Assembly: GCA_934133115.1 (NCBI GenBank)
Contig: CAKPAV010000107.1
Span: 1 to 6,227 of the forward strand
Source of the DNA: an uncultured Bacilli bacterium
GTDB lineage: Bacteria > Bacillota_I > Bacilli_A > RFN20 > CAG-826
DNA: 6,227 bases
Direction of reading: 5' to 3'
The position numbers and the translations under genes were made by a program. Shown here piece after piece: positions 1 through 4,833 of this stretch (the stretch's first letter is position 1; the number at the start of each line of letters is the position of its first letter). A model generated the notes under the pieces. The model was given only the letters and a program-made list of their open reading frames with translations. It was not told the DNA's origin and did not search any database.

Positions 1-152
1 ATAAAACAATCTTCTATCCGATTGGACACCATGGCTTATCACTTGGTAATGATTTAGTATTAAGTAAAAAAGAAGCACATAAGTATCAAAGTATTACTAC
101 TTGGGTGGAAGAGTGCGATAAGTTTTTTAGCGATATTTTAAAAAACAAATAA
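1..152 (+). CDS. C-terminal fragment of an alpha/beta hydrolase-like protein (5' end outside window)
   Basis: An open frame enters from the left edge, with its first whole codon at position 3, and runs 49 codons to a TAA at 150-152. Its start lies outside the window. The visible peptide contains YPIGHHGLSLGND followed by a charged helix with TTWVEECDKFF. The G-H-H-G-L segment resembles the region around the catalytic histidine in acetylesterase/BD-FAE-type alpha/beta hydrolases, where a His-Gly pair sits just before a C-terminal helix. That would make it the last element of a Ser-Asp-His triad, but the serine and aspartate are not in view, so the substrate cannot be inferred. No hairpin terminator is seen between this gene and dacF, 54 bases downstream. 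It is not a known sporulation gene and is probably an unrelated neighbour. Confidence 0.6.
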   Translation, partial: KTIFYPIGHHGLSLGNDLVLSKKEAHKYQSITTWVEECDKFFSDILKNK

Positions 153-196
153 AGATTATTTAGGAATATAAACAAGAATTGTTCATAAATTATATT

Positions 197-202
197 GGTG
201 AT
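197..202 (+). promoter_or_regulatory. Ribosome binding site that decides the dacF start
   Basis: GGTGAT matches the 3' part of the full GGAGGTGATC Shine-Dalgarno sequence. Aligned to that consensus, it places the ATG at 207 at an ideal distance. The in-frame TTG at 195 and GTG at 198 overlap this site and have no ribosome binding site of their own upstream, so ATG 207 is the preferred start. Confidence 0.65.
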
Positions 203-206
203 AAAT

Positions 207-1373
207 ATGCAAAAATTTTTTATGACAATTCTTTTTTCTTTATTAGCGCTTTTAGGAGTTAAAAATAATGTAACGCCTCAAACAATTAACGAAGAAAAAC
301 CAGATTTAGTGCTTAATTCTTCTTCAGTTGTTTTAATTGAACCAAATTCAAAACGCATAATTTACGAAGAAAACAAAGATGAAAAACATTATCCAGCGAG
401 TATGACTAAAATGATGGGAATGTATATTGTTTTAGATAATATTCAAAAAGGTAATTTAAAATGGAATGATATGGTTACTGCTAGTGAATATGCTTCAAGC
501 ATGGGCGGTACCCAAATATTTTTAGAACCAAATGAAAAAATGAGTGTAGAGGATTTATTTAAATCAGTTTGTATTAATTCCGCAAATGACGCGATTACCG
601 CGCTTGGGGAACATATCGCTGGTTCAACACCGGCTTTCGTTTCTTTAATGAATAAAACTGCAAAACAATTAGGAATGAATAATACAAACTTTGTTAATCC
701 GACGGGATTTGATGATGAAAATCATTATACAACGCCATATGATATGGCGCTTGTAGCTTCTGAACTTGTTAAATTTAATGAAGATTTATTCCGTTTTACG
801 CGTTTAAAAGAAGACTATGTAAGAAAAGATTCTTCGAATCCGTTTTGGTTAGTAAATACAAATAAAATGCTCGGACACTTTGATGGGTTAGATGGCTTAA
901 AAACTGGTTTTACTTCGAAAGCTAATTATAATTTAACCGCTACAGCAAAAAGAAATGGCGTGCGCTTAATATCGGTAGTGATGAATGTTGATACGATTGC
1001 TCATCGAAGTCAAGATACCGCCACATTATTAAATTATGGTTTTAATAAAATGACGGCGATAAAAGTATTTGAAAAAAATGATATCATTACTTATATTAAC
1101 TTTAATAATTCATTAAATACTAAAACACCAGTAATAGTAAAAGAAGATGTTGTGGTTGTTACGAATAAAGAAGTAACAAAAGAAGACTTAAAAGCCGAAA
1201 TTGAAATTACTATTTTAGAAGCACCATTAAAAAAAGGTGATTGTGTTGGTTACTTAACGATTATTGATAAAGATAATATCAAACACACATATCGGATTTA
1301 TGTCGATGAAGAAGTAAGTAAAGCAAATTTCTTTGATTACTTATTTAAAAACTTTCTGGAATTTCTTTTCTAA
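207..1373 (+). CDS. dacF: Sporulation-type D-alanyl-D-alanine carboxypeptidase (PBP5 family, peptidase S11)
   Basis: This 388-residue protein matches the length of Bacillus DacF (about 389). It is a low-molecular-weight penicillin-binding protein that removes the terminal D-Ala from peptidoglycan stem peptides outside the cytoplasmic membrane. In the family this limits cross-linking of spore cortex. Residues 1-20 form a signal peptide-like hydrophobic start (MQKFFMTILF and onwards). All three active-site motifs are present: S65-M-T-K68 with the nucleophilic serine, S125-A-N127, and K232-T-G234. Residues about 285-365 fit the PBP5 C-terminal beta domain. The last 17 residues (372-388) are rich in Phe and Leu, as expected of the amphipathic helix that anchors these enzymes to the membrane. 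The position directly upstream of spoIIAA is the reason for naming it dacF rather than dacA or dacB. No convincing SigF-type promoter was seen in the 54 bases upstream. A TTG start at 195 would add four residues but lacks a ribosome binding site. Confidence 0.9.
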   Translation: MQKFFMTILFSLLALLGVKNNVTPQTINEEKPDLVLNSSSVVLIEPNSKRIIYEENKDEKHYPASMTKMMGMYIVLDNIQKGNLKWNDMVTASEYASSMGGTQIFLEPNEKMSVEDLFKSVCINSANDAITALGEHIAGSTPAFVSLMNKTAKQLGMNNTNFVNPTGFDDENHYTTPYDMALVASELVKFNEDLFRFTRLKEDYVRKDSSNPFWLVNTNKMLGHFDGLDGLKTGFTSKANYNLTATAKRNGVRLISVVMNVDTIAHRSQDTATLLNYGFNKMTAIKVFEKNDIITYINFNNSLNTKTPVIVKEDVVVVTNKEVTKEDLKAEIEITILEAPLKKGDCVGYLTIIDKDNIKHTYRIYVDEEVSKANFFDYLFKNFLEFLF

Positions 1374-1396
1374 GCACATTAAGTTGTGCTTTTTTT
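1372..1396 (+). terminator. Rho-independent terminator of dacF
   Basis: AAGCACA (1372-1378) pairs perfectly with TGTGCTT (1385-1391) around a 6-base loop (TTAAGT). The 3' arm runs into a T tract that ends at 1396. The 5' arm begins with the last two bases of the dacF TAA stop, so the terminator is fused to the gene end. With only two or three G-C pairs in the stem it may be leaky. The T tract also overlaps the first Spo0A-like box. Confidence 0.8.
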
Positions 1397-1402
1397 GTCG
1401 AT
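1394..1402 (+). promoter_or_regulatory. Candidate Spo0A box 1
   Basis: TTTGTCGAT matches the Spo0A site consensus TTTGTCRAA at 8 of 9 positions, and its first three bases are the end of the dacF terminator T tract. It lies about 100 bases upstream of spoIIAA, a classic Spo0A~P target. It forms an inverted pair with box 2, one base away. Confidence 0.5.
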
Positions 1403-1403
1403 T

Positions 1404-1412
1404 ATTGACAAA
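1404..1412 (-). promoter_or_regulatory. Candidate Spo0A box 2 (inverted)
   Basis: Read on the minus strand this is TTTGTCAAT, matching the consensus TTTGTCRAA at 8 of 9 positions. Together with box 1 it gives a TGTC-N7-GACA dyad at 1396-1410. On the plus strand the same bases contain a perfect TTGACA (1405-1410), but no -10 element sits at a usable distance from it. Confidence 0.4.
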
Positions 1413-1427
1413 AACTTTTTTGCGCGA

Positions 1428-1436
1428 ATTGTCGAA
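1428..1436 (+). promoter_or_regulatory. Candidate Spo0A box 3
   Basis: ATTGTCGAA contains the exact 7-base 0A core TGTCGAA (1430-1436) and matches the longer consensus at 8 of 9. If transcription uses the TATAAT at 1464-1469, this box lies at about -48 to -40, just upstream of the -35 region. That is where Spo0A~P activates sigma-A promoters such as B. subtilis spoIIG. This is the best of the three boxes. Confidence 0.65.
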
Positions 1437-1438
1437 AA

Positions 1439-1479
1439 ATGACTAAAATTTTAATGCAAAATTTATAATATTTTATAAT
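1439..1479 (+). promoter_or_regulatory. Candidate spoIIA operon promoter (Spo0A-activated)
   Basis: Two exact TATAAT hexamers occur, at 1464-1469 and 1474-1479. The first is preceded by only a poor -35 (ATGACT at 1439-1444, 4 of 6 to TTGACA, with a long 19-base spacer), as expected of a promoter that needs an activator, and Spo0A box 3 lies directly upstream. The second hexamer would start RNA almost on the ribosome binding site and is less likely. B. subtilis spoIIA uses SigH. A GAAT core (1426-1429) like a SigH -10 exists but has no AGGA-type -35 at the right spacing, so SigH use is not supported by the sequence. Confidence 0.45.
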
Positions 1480-1485
1480 ACTCCC

Positions 1486-1493
1486 AAAGGAGG
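1486..1493 (+). promoter_or_regulatory. Strong ribosome binding site of spoIIAA
   Basis: AAAGGAGG is a near-perfect Shine-Dalgarno match 7 bases before the ATG at 1501. It is the strongest in the window, and it fixes the spoIIAA start. Confidence 0.85.
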
Positions 1494-1500
1494 AAATATT

Positions 1501-1854
1501 ATGAATGATGGAATAAAAATTACACCATTTGAGAATGGATTATTAATTAAAATCTATGGTGAACTAGATAGCTTTCATGTTCTAGGATATAAAGATAAAA
1601 TCGTTTTAGAAATGAAAAGATATAATCCTTATTTATTATTATGGGATTTAAAAAACGTCTCATTATTCGATAGTGCGGGCATCGGATTAATTTTAGGACG
1701 CTATAATGAAATTCGTAAAGTAAATGGGTTATGTGGCTTTATTTCTTTAACTACTTATACACGAAAAATTATCGAGTTAACAGGACTTTCTAAAATCATT
1801 TATGAATATAAAAACTTAGCCTCTTTTAAGAAAGAAGGAAAGGTACTTTTATGA
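1501..1854 (+). CDS. spoIIAA: Anti-sigma F factor antagonist SpoIIAA (STAS domain)
   Basis: This 117-residue protein has the same length as B. subtilis SpoIIAA and is a single STAS domain. In the forespore, unphosphorylated SpoIIAA binds the SpoIIAB-SigF complex and releases SigF. SpoIIAB phosphorylates and inactivates it, and the SpoIIE phosphatase reactivates it. The phosphorylation motif D57-S58-A-G-I-G-L-I-L-G-R-Y is present, with the serine at exactly the position known in B. subtilis (Ser58). The early GELD motif (residues 20-23) is also conserved. A Trp at 48 (LLLWDL) sits in the strand before the phosphorylation site, where aliphatic or Asn residues are usual. It is the first gene of the spoIIA operon, behind Spo0A-box-like sites. 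Its TGA stop overlaps the spoIIAB start (ATGA), which couples their translation. Identification is secure from motif, size and context. Confidence 0.95.
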   Translation: MNDGIKITPFENGLLIKIYGELDSFHVLGYKDKIVLEMKRYNPYLLLWDLKNVSLFDSAGIGLILGRYNEIRKVNGLCGFISLTTYTRKIIELTGLSKIIYEYKNLASFKKEGKVLL

Positions 1855-2294
1855 ATGAGATGGAACTCAAATTTAAAGCTAACTTAGTTAATGAAGCGTT
1901 GGCAAGAAATGCGGTTATTAGTTTTGTAAGTTTCCTTAATCCGACTATGGAACAAATATCAGAACTAAAAACAATAATTTCTGAAGCAGTAAGTAATGCA
2001 ATCATCCATGGATATAAATTAAATCCAGAGCGTGATGTAATTATTAAAGCAGCCGTAGATAAAGAAACTTTAATTATATCGATTATTGATTATGGAGTAG
2101 GTATTGAAAACATTGAATTAGCGCGTAAACCAAATTACACCACTAGACCAGACTTAGAGCGAGCGGGTATGGGATTATCAATCATTGATTCGTTATCTGA
2201 TGATTTTGAAATTAAGTCAGTAGTGGGAATGGGCACAAAACTAGTAATTAAAAAGAACTTGATGAACTCAAATATTGAAGTTTATGGTAGTTAA
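1851..2294 (+). CDS. spoIIAB: Anti-sigma F factor and serine kinase SpoIIAB
   Basis: This 147-residue GHKL-type ATPase/kinase matches B. subtilis SpoIIAB (146). It binds and inhibits SigF in the predivisional cell and the mother cell, and phosphorylates SpoIIAA on serine. The N box EAVSNAIIHGY has the catalytic Glu at 45 and Mg-binding Asn at 49. The G1 box is D80-Y-G-V-G84. The ATP-lid segment PNYTTRPDLERAGMGL (95-109) includes the second glycine box. Arg19, in the helix ALARNAV, aligns with B. subtilis Arg20, which contacts SigF. The start overlaps the spoIIAA stop by 4 bases and has GGAAAGG about 7-8 bases upstream. An in-frame ATG at codon 4 (1860) is a less likely alternative. The 3' end overlaps sigF, so anti-sigma and sigma synthesis are likely coupled. 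Confidence 0.95.
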   Translation: MNEMELKFKANLVNEALARNAVISFVSFLNPTMEQISELKTIISEAVSNAIIHGYKLNPERDVIIKAAVDKETLIISIIDYGVGIENIELARKPNYTTRPDLERAGMGLSIIDSLSDDFEIKSVVGMGTKLVIKKNLMNSNIEVYGS

Positions 2295-2994
2295 AAACGA
2301 AACTTTTTCACTCATCAAAAAAGCTCAAGAAAATGATCAAGAAGCATTTGAAAAAGTAGTTAATGACAATATGTTACTTGTCTATAAATTAGCGCATCGT
2401 TATAAATCAAAATATACAGATTTTGAAGATCTAATATCAACAGGCACAATTGGCTTAATGAAAGCTATAAAACAATTTGATACAAGTTTTAATGTAGAAT
2501 TTTCAACATACGCCGTTCCTTTAATTCTTGGAGAAATAAGAAGATTTTTTCGTGATGATGGTATCATTAAGATTTCTCGCGGAACAAAAGATTTAGCGAA
2601 ACGTATTGAAGAAGCTAGAATTGAACTTGAAAATAAAAATCATAAAGAAGCAAGGATTGAAGATATTGCGGCACTTTTAGAAGTAGGTGTCGAAGATATT
2701 ATTATGGCGCTTGATGCAAATAACTATCCTTTATCACTTGATGCTCCAATTGATGAAGATAATATGACTTTAAAAGATGTGATTGGAACAAGTGATAGCA
2801 TTGATTATTTAACAAGTATTGATTTAGAAGACGCTATTAAAAAATTAAGTAAAATTGATCAGATTTTTGTGCGTTTAAGATTTTTTGATGAAATGAAACA
2901 AGCCGATTTAGCAAAAAGGTTTTCTTGTTCACAAGTTCAAATATCGCGTTGGGAGAAAAAAGTATTAAAAAAATTAAAAGAATATATGTCTTAA
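2284..2994 (+). CDS. sigF: RNA polymerase sporulation sigma factor SigF (forespore-specific)
   Basis: This 236-residue sigma-70 family factor is slightly shorter than B. subtilis SigF (255). It directs the first forespore gene program after asymmetric division. Region 2 (about 29-98) contains the core-binding and -10 recognition segments, with FEDLISTGTIGLMKAIKQFD and FSTYAVPLILGEIRRFFRDDG. The latter is highly typical of SigF/SigG. Region 3 spans about 103-155 and region 4 about 185-232, with the helix-turn-helix and SQVQISRWEKK recognition helix. SigF and SigG are alike, so position after spoIIAB decides in favour of SigF. Two features are unusual: Trp223 replaces the usual aliphatic residue in the SR-L-EKK motif, and the RE found before the region 4 HTH in most relatives is replaced by LSKIDQ. 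ATG 2284 gives an 11-base overlap with spoIIAB. TTG 2275 is the alternative start, and neither has a clear ribosome binding site. Confidence 0.93.
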   Translation: MVVKNETFSLIKKAQENDQEAFEKVVNDNMLLVYKLAHRYKSKYTDFEDLISTGTIGLMKAIKQFDTSFNVEFSTYAVPLILGEIRRFFRDDGIIKISRGTKDLAKRIEEARIELENKNHKEARIEDIAALLEVGVEDIIMALDANNYPLSLDAPIDEDNMTLKDVIGTSDSIDYLTSIDLEDAIKKLSKIDQIFVRLRFFDEMKQADLAKRFSCSQVQISRWEKKVLKKLKEYMS

Positions 2995-3023
2995 GTATAA
3001 ACTAGCAAAATTTGGTAACCTTA
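2995..3023 (+). promoter_or_regulatory. Weak candidate forespore (SigF/SigG-type) promoter before spoVAC
   Basis: GTATA at 2995-2999 matches the -35 element shared by SigF and SigG (GYATA). Fourteen bases on, GGTAACCTTA (3014-3023) fits the SigF -10 pattern GGnnAnAnT with one mismatch. A SigG-type -10 (CATnnTA) is only partly met, by CCTTATT. RNA start would fall at about 3030, very close to the spoVAC ribosome binding site, which weakens the case. SpoVA genes need late forespore expression in known species, so a promoter here is plausible. Confidence 0.3.
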
Positions 3024-3028
3024 TTTAT

Positions 3029-3036
3029 AGAGGTGA
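3029..3036 (+). promoter_or_regulatory. Ribosome binding site of spoVAC
   Basis: AGAGGTGA lies 4 bases before the ATG at 3041. Its GAGG core sits at the usual 7-base distance, so it supports this start and independent translation of spoVAC after the 46-base gap from sigF. Confidence 0.75.
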
Positions 3037-3040
3037 ATTT

Positions 3041-3493
3041 ATGAATAAGAGTGAATACCAAGAAATAGTTAAAAAGCATAATGGTAAGAAAAATAGATTA
3101 AAAAATGCTTTTTTTGCCACACTTATTGGCGGATTAGTGGGTGTTTTAGCTAATGGATTTTATGATATATCGTTATATTTAATTGGGTTAGAAAAAAGTG
3201 ATGCGGGTTTACTTTCCACACTAGGTATAATTTTTGTAACGACTGTTTTAACATCGACTAGTTTATATAATAAAATCGCCCGTCTCGCTGGAGCGGGATT
3301 ATTTATTCCTACTTCGGGATTTGCAAATTCTGTTGTATCTTCGGCGATAGATGCCAAATTTGAAGGGCCAATATATGGCGTTGGTTCCCGTATGTTTTAT
3401 CTAGCGGGCAGTGTTATCACTTATGGCTTTGTATCAGCGTTTTTATATGCGCTTATTCGTTTACTTTTAAGTTATGCGGGGGTGAGTTTATGA
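3041..3493 (+). CDS. spoVAC: Stage V sporulation protein AC, DPA channel membrane subunit
   Basis: This 150-residue integral membrane protein has the length of B. subtilis SpoVAC. In the family it sits in the inner spore membrane, takes part in dipicolinic acid (Ca-DPA) movement, and behaves as a mechanosensitive channel. A basic, soluble N-terminus (1-20) precedes hydrophobic segments at about 22-42, 57-72, 81-103 and 120-147. The family signature is clear: AGAGLFIPTSGFANSVV (83-99), then AIDAKFEGPIYGVGSRMFYLAG (102-123). SpoVAE, two genes on, is a paralogue with a similar Gly-rich loop and Pro-(x)3-Phe. This gene begins the spoVA part of the cluster. The SpoVAA and SpoVAB genes that separate it from sigF in B. 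subtilis are absent. Its TGA stop overlaps the spoVAD start by 4 bases. Confidence 0.93.
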   Translation: MNKSEYQEIVKKHNGKKNRLKNAFFATLIGGLVGVLANGFYDISLYLIGLEKSDAGLLSTLGIIFVTTVLTSTSLYNKIARLAGAGLFIPTSGFANSVVSSAIDAKFEGPIYGVGSRMFYLAGSVITYGFVSAFLYALIRLLLSYAGVSL

Positions 3494-4485
3494 GTTATTC
3501 CCTCGAATTTAAAAATTTGTTTATTGAATCATGTGCGACAATAGGCGGAAAAAAAGAATATGAAGGACCAATTGGTCAATATTTAGATAACTATATTAAA
3601 ACATCTTATAATAAACAAAAAAGTTTTGAAGATGCGGAAATTAGTATGTCAAAATCTGCGATTGAAATAGCTTTAATGAAAGCTAAACTTGATACATCAA
3701 AAATTAAAGTAGCAATAGGTGGAGATTTATCCAATCAACTTGCTATATCAAGTGCAGTTATTAAGCATTTTAATCTAGGATTTATGGGCGTATATGGCGC
3801 TTGTTCGTCTTTTATCTTGTCTTTAATTAATGCGGGTTTAATAGTTTCTAATAACAATAAAACATACGTAATAGCGTTTACTTCATCTTCATATGCAACA
3901 AGTGAAAGACAATTTCGTTTTCCTATTGAATATGGCATTCAAAAGAAAGATAGTGTTACTACGACAGTTACGGGCGCAAGTGCCGCAATATTAGGTAAAA
4001 GACCAACTAAAGTAAGGATTAAACGCGCCACAATCGGAAATGTGGTAGATGCAAGTTGGGATAATATTAATGATGTTGGTTCACCAATGTCACTCGCGGC
4101 TTATGTTACGATTAAAGATCATTTACATAATTTTAATGTTGATCCTAATTATTATGATTTGATTTTAACTGGTGATTTATCACGTATTGGAAGTAAAATT
4201 TTACTTGATTGTTTTAAAAAAGATGGCATAACTTTAACAAATTATAATGATGCAGGAAATATTATTTATCATAAAAATGATAAAGACGTTCATGCTGGTG
4301 GAAGTGGTCCAGCTTGTATTGGACTAGTCAGTATGTCTTTAATAATGCGCAAAATGGAAAAAGGAGAATTAAAGCGTGTCTTATTAGTGGGTACCGGAGC
4401 GTTATATTCACCTACTTTAACATTTCAAAAACATACGATTCCAATTGTGGCACACGCTATTGAACTAGAGGTGAACGAAAAATGA
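3490..4485 (+). CDS. spoVAD: Stage V sporulation protein AD, DPA-binding subunit with thiolase-like fold
   Basis: This 331-residue protein is close to B. subtilis SpoVAD (338). SpoVAD is a soluble, membrane-associated protein with a ketoacyl synthase/thiolase-like fold that binds DPA and works with SpoVAC and SpoVAE during DPA uptake. Visible signatures are the GG-x-K-E-x-EGPIGQYLD segment (19-33), AGD-like GGDLSNQ (77-83), the nucleophile-elbow motif GACSS with Cys105, SERQFRFPIEYG (138-149), VTGASAAIL (160-168), LILTGDLSRIGS (224-235), VHAGGSGPACIG (267-278) and LLVGTGALYSPT (298-309). The aligned B. subtilis region, as recalled, ends in GSGCAC where this one has GSGPAC. The start overlaps the spoVAC stop (ATGA), preceded by GGGGGTGA at 3478-3485. 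Its TGA stop overlaps spoVAE in the same way. Confidence 0.94.
   Translation: MSYSLEFKNLFIESCATIGGKKEYEGPIGQYLDNYIKTSYNKQKSFEDAEISMSKSAIEIALMKAKLDTSKIKVAIGGDLSNQLAISSAVIKHFNLGFMGVYGACSSFILSLINAGLIVSNNNKTYVIAFTSSSYATSERQFRFPIEYGIQKKDSVTTTVTGASAAILGKRPTKVRIKRATIGNVVDASWDNINDVGSPMSLAAYVTIKDHLHNFNVDPNYYDLILTGDLSRIGSKILLDCFKKDGITLTNYNDAGNIIYHKNDKDVHAGGSGPACIGLVSMSLIMRKMEKGELKRVLLVGTGALYSPTLTFQKHTIPIVAHAIELEVNEK
4467..4474 (+). promoter_or_regulatory. Ribosome binding site of spoVAE inside spoVAD
   Basis: AGAGGTGA lies within the last codons of spoVAD, 7 bases before the ATG at 4482. It fixes that start and supports efficient translation despite the 4-base overlap. Confidence 0.7.
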
Positions 4486-4832
4486 CCTATTTATACGCAT
4501 TCTTATTTTCTGGCTTTTTATGCTTAATTGCCCAAATTATTTTTGATAATACAAAATTAACACCAGGACATATTACTTCAATTTATGTAGTTATTGGTGT
4601 TTTATTAACCTCTTTTGGTATTTATGATTTTTTAGTTAAGTATTGTGGGGGAGGAGCAATGACTCCAATTACTAATTTTGGTTATACCTTAACAAAATCA
4701 GCATTAGAAGGTGCCAAAGAAGGAGGAATATTAGGAATATTAAAAAGTATGCTTAAAAATTCTTCCGCGGTTTTATCTTTTGTTGTAATTATGGCTTTTT
4801 TTGCCTCATTAGTTTCTAAACCTCGTCCATAA
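4482..4832 (+). CDS. spoVAE: Stage V sporulation protein AE (SpoVAEB type), DPA channel membrane subunit
   Basis: This 116-residue hydrophobic protein has the same length as B. subtilis SpoVAEB and the same ends (a M-x-Y-L-x-AF start and a KP-x-(G/P) finish). Predicted membrane segments lie at about 3-21, 32-52, 82-92 (possibly re-entrant) and 95-113. The core motif KLTPGH (25-30) and the loop GGGAMTPITNFGYTL (56-70) mark the SpoVAC/SpoVAEB family. It belongs to the inner-membrane DPA channel with SpoVAC and the SpoVAD partner. The Cys-Gly-Gly-Gly of the loop (55-58) replaces the usual Ala-Gly-Ala-Gly. It corresponds to SpoVAEB. The soluble SpoVAEA subunit found between EB and AF in B. subtilis is absent, and spoVAF begins one base after this stop. 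Confidence 0.92.
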   Translation: MTYLYAFLFSGFLCLIAQIIFDNTKLTPGHITSIYVVIGVLLTSFGIYDFLVKYCGGGAMTPITNFGYTLTKSALEGAKEGGILGILKSMLKNSSAVLSFVVIMAFFASLVSKPRP

Positions 4833-4833
4833 T

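Noticed and set aside
153..196. Promoter for dacF (SigF or sigma-A) in the short upstream gap
   Set aside because: GGAATATAAA resembles a SigF -10 only poorly and has no GYATA at the right distance. CATAAA (184-189) and TATATT (191-196) have no matching -35.
195..206. TTG 195 or GTG 198 as the dacF start
   Set aside because: These codons overlap the GGTGAT ribosome binding site that serves ATG 207, and nothing upstream of them looks like a binding site.
1405..1410. Perfect TTGACA as a sigma-A -35 element
   Set aside because: No -10-like hexamer lies 16-19 bases downstream (that stretch reads around ATTGTC), nor at the 22-base spacing of spoIIG-type promoters. The hexamer is better explained as part of an inverted Spo0A box.
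1422..1430. SigH-type -10 (GAAT at 1426-1429) for spoIIA
   Set aside because: No AGGA-like -35 lies at the required distance, and Spo0A box 3 would overlap the element. It is kept only as an alternative.
3160..3938. Minus-strand open frames at 3160-3357 and 3735-3938
   Set aside because: They lie antisense to spoVAC and spoVAD, whose families are certain, and their translations show no recognisable domain. They are shadows of the real genes.
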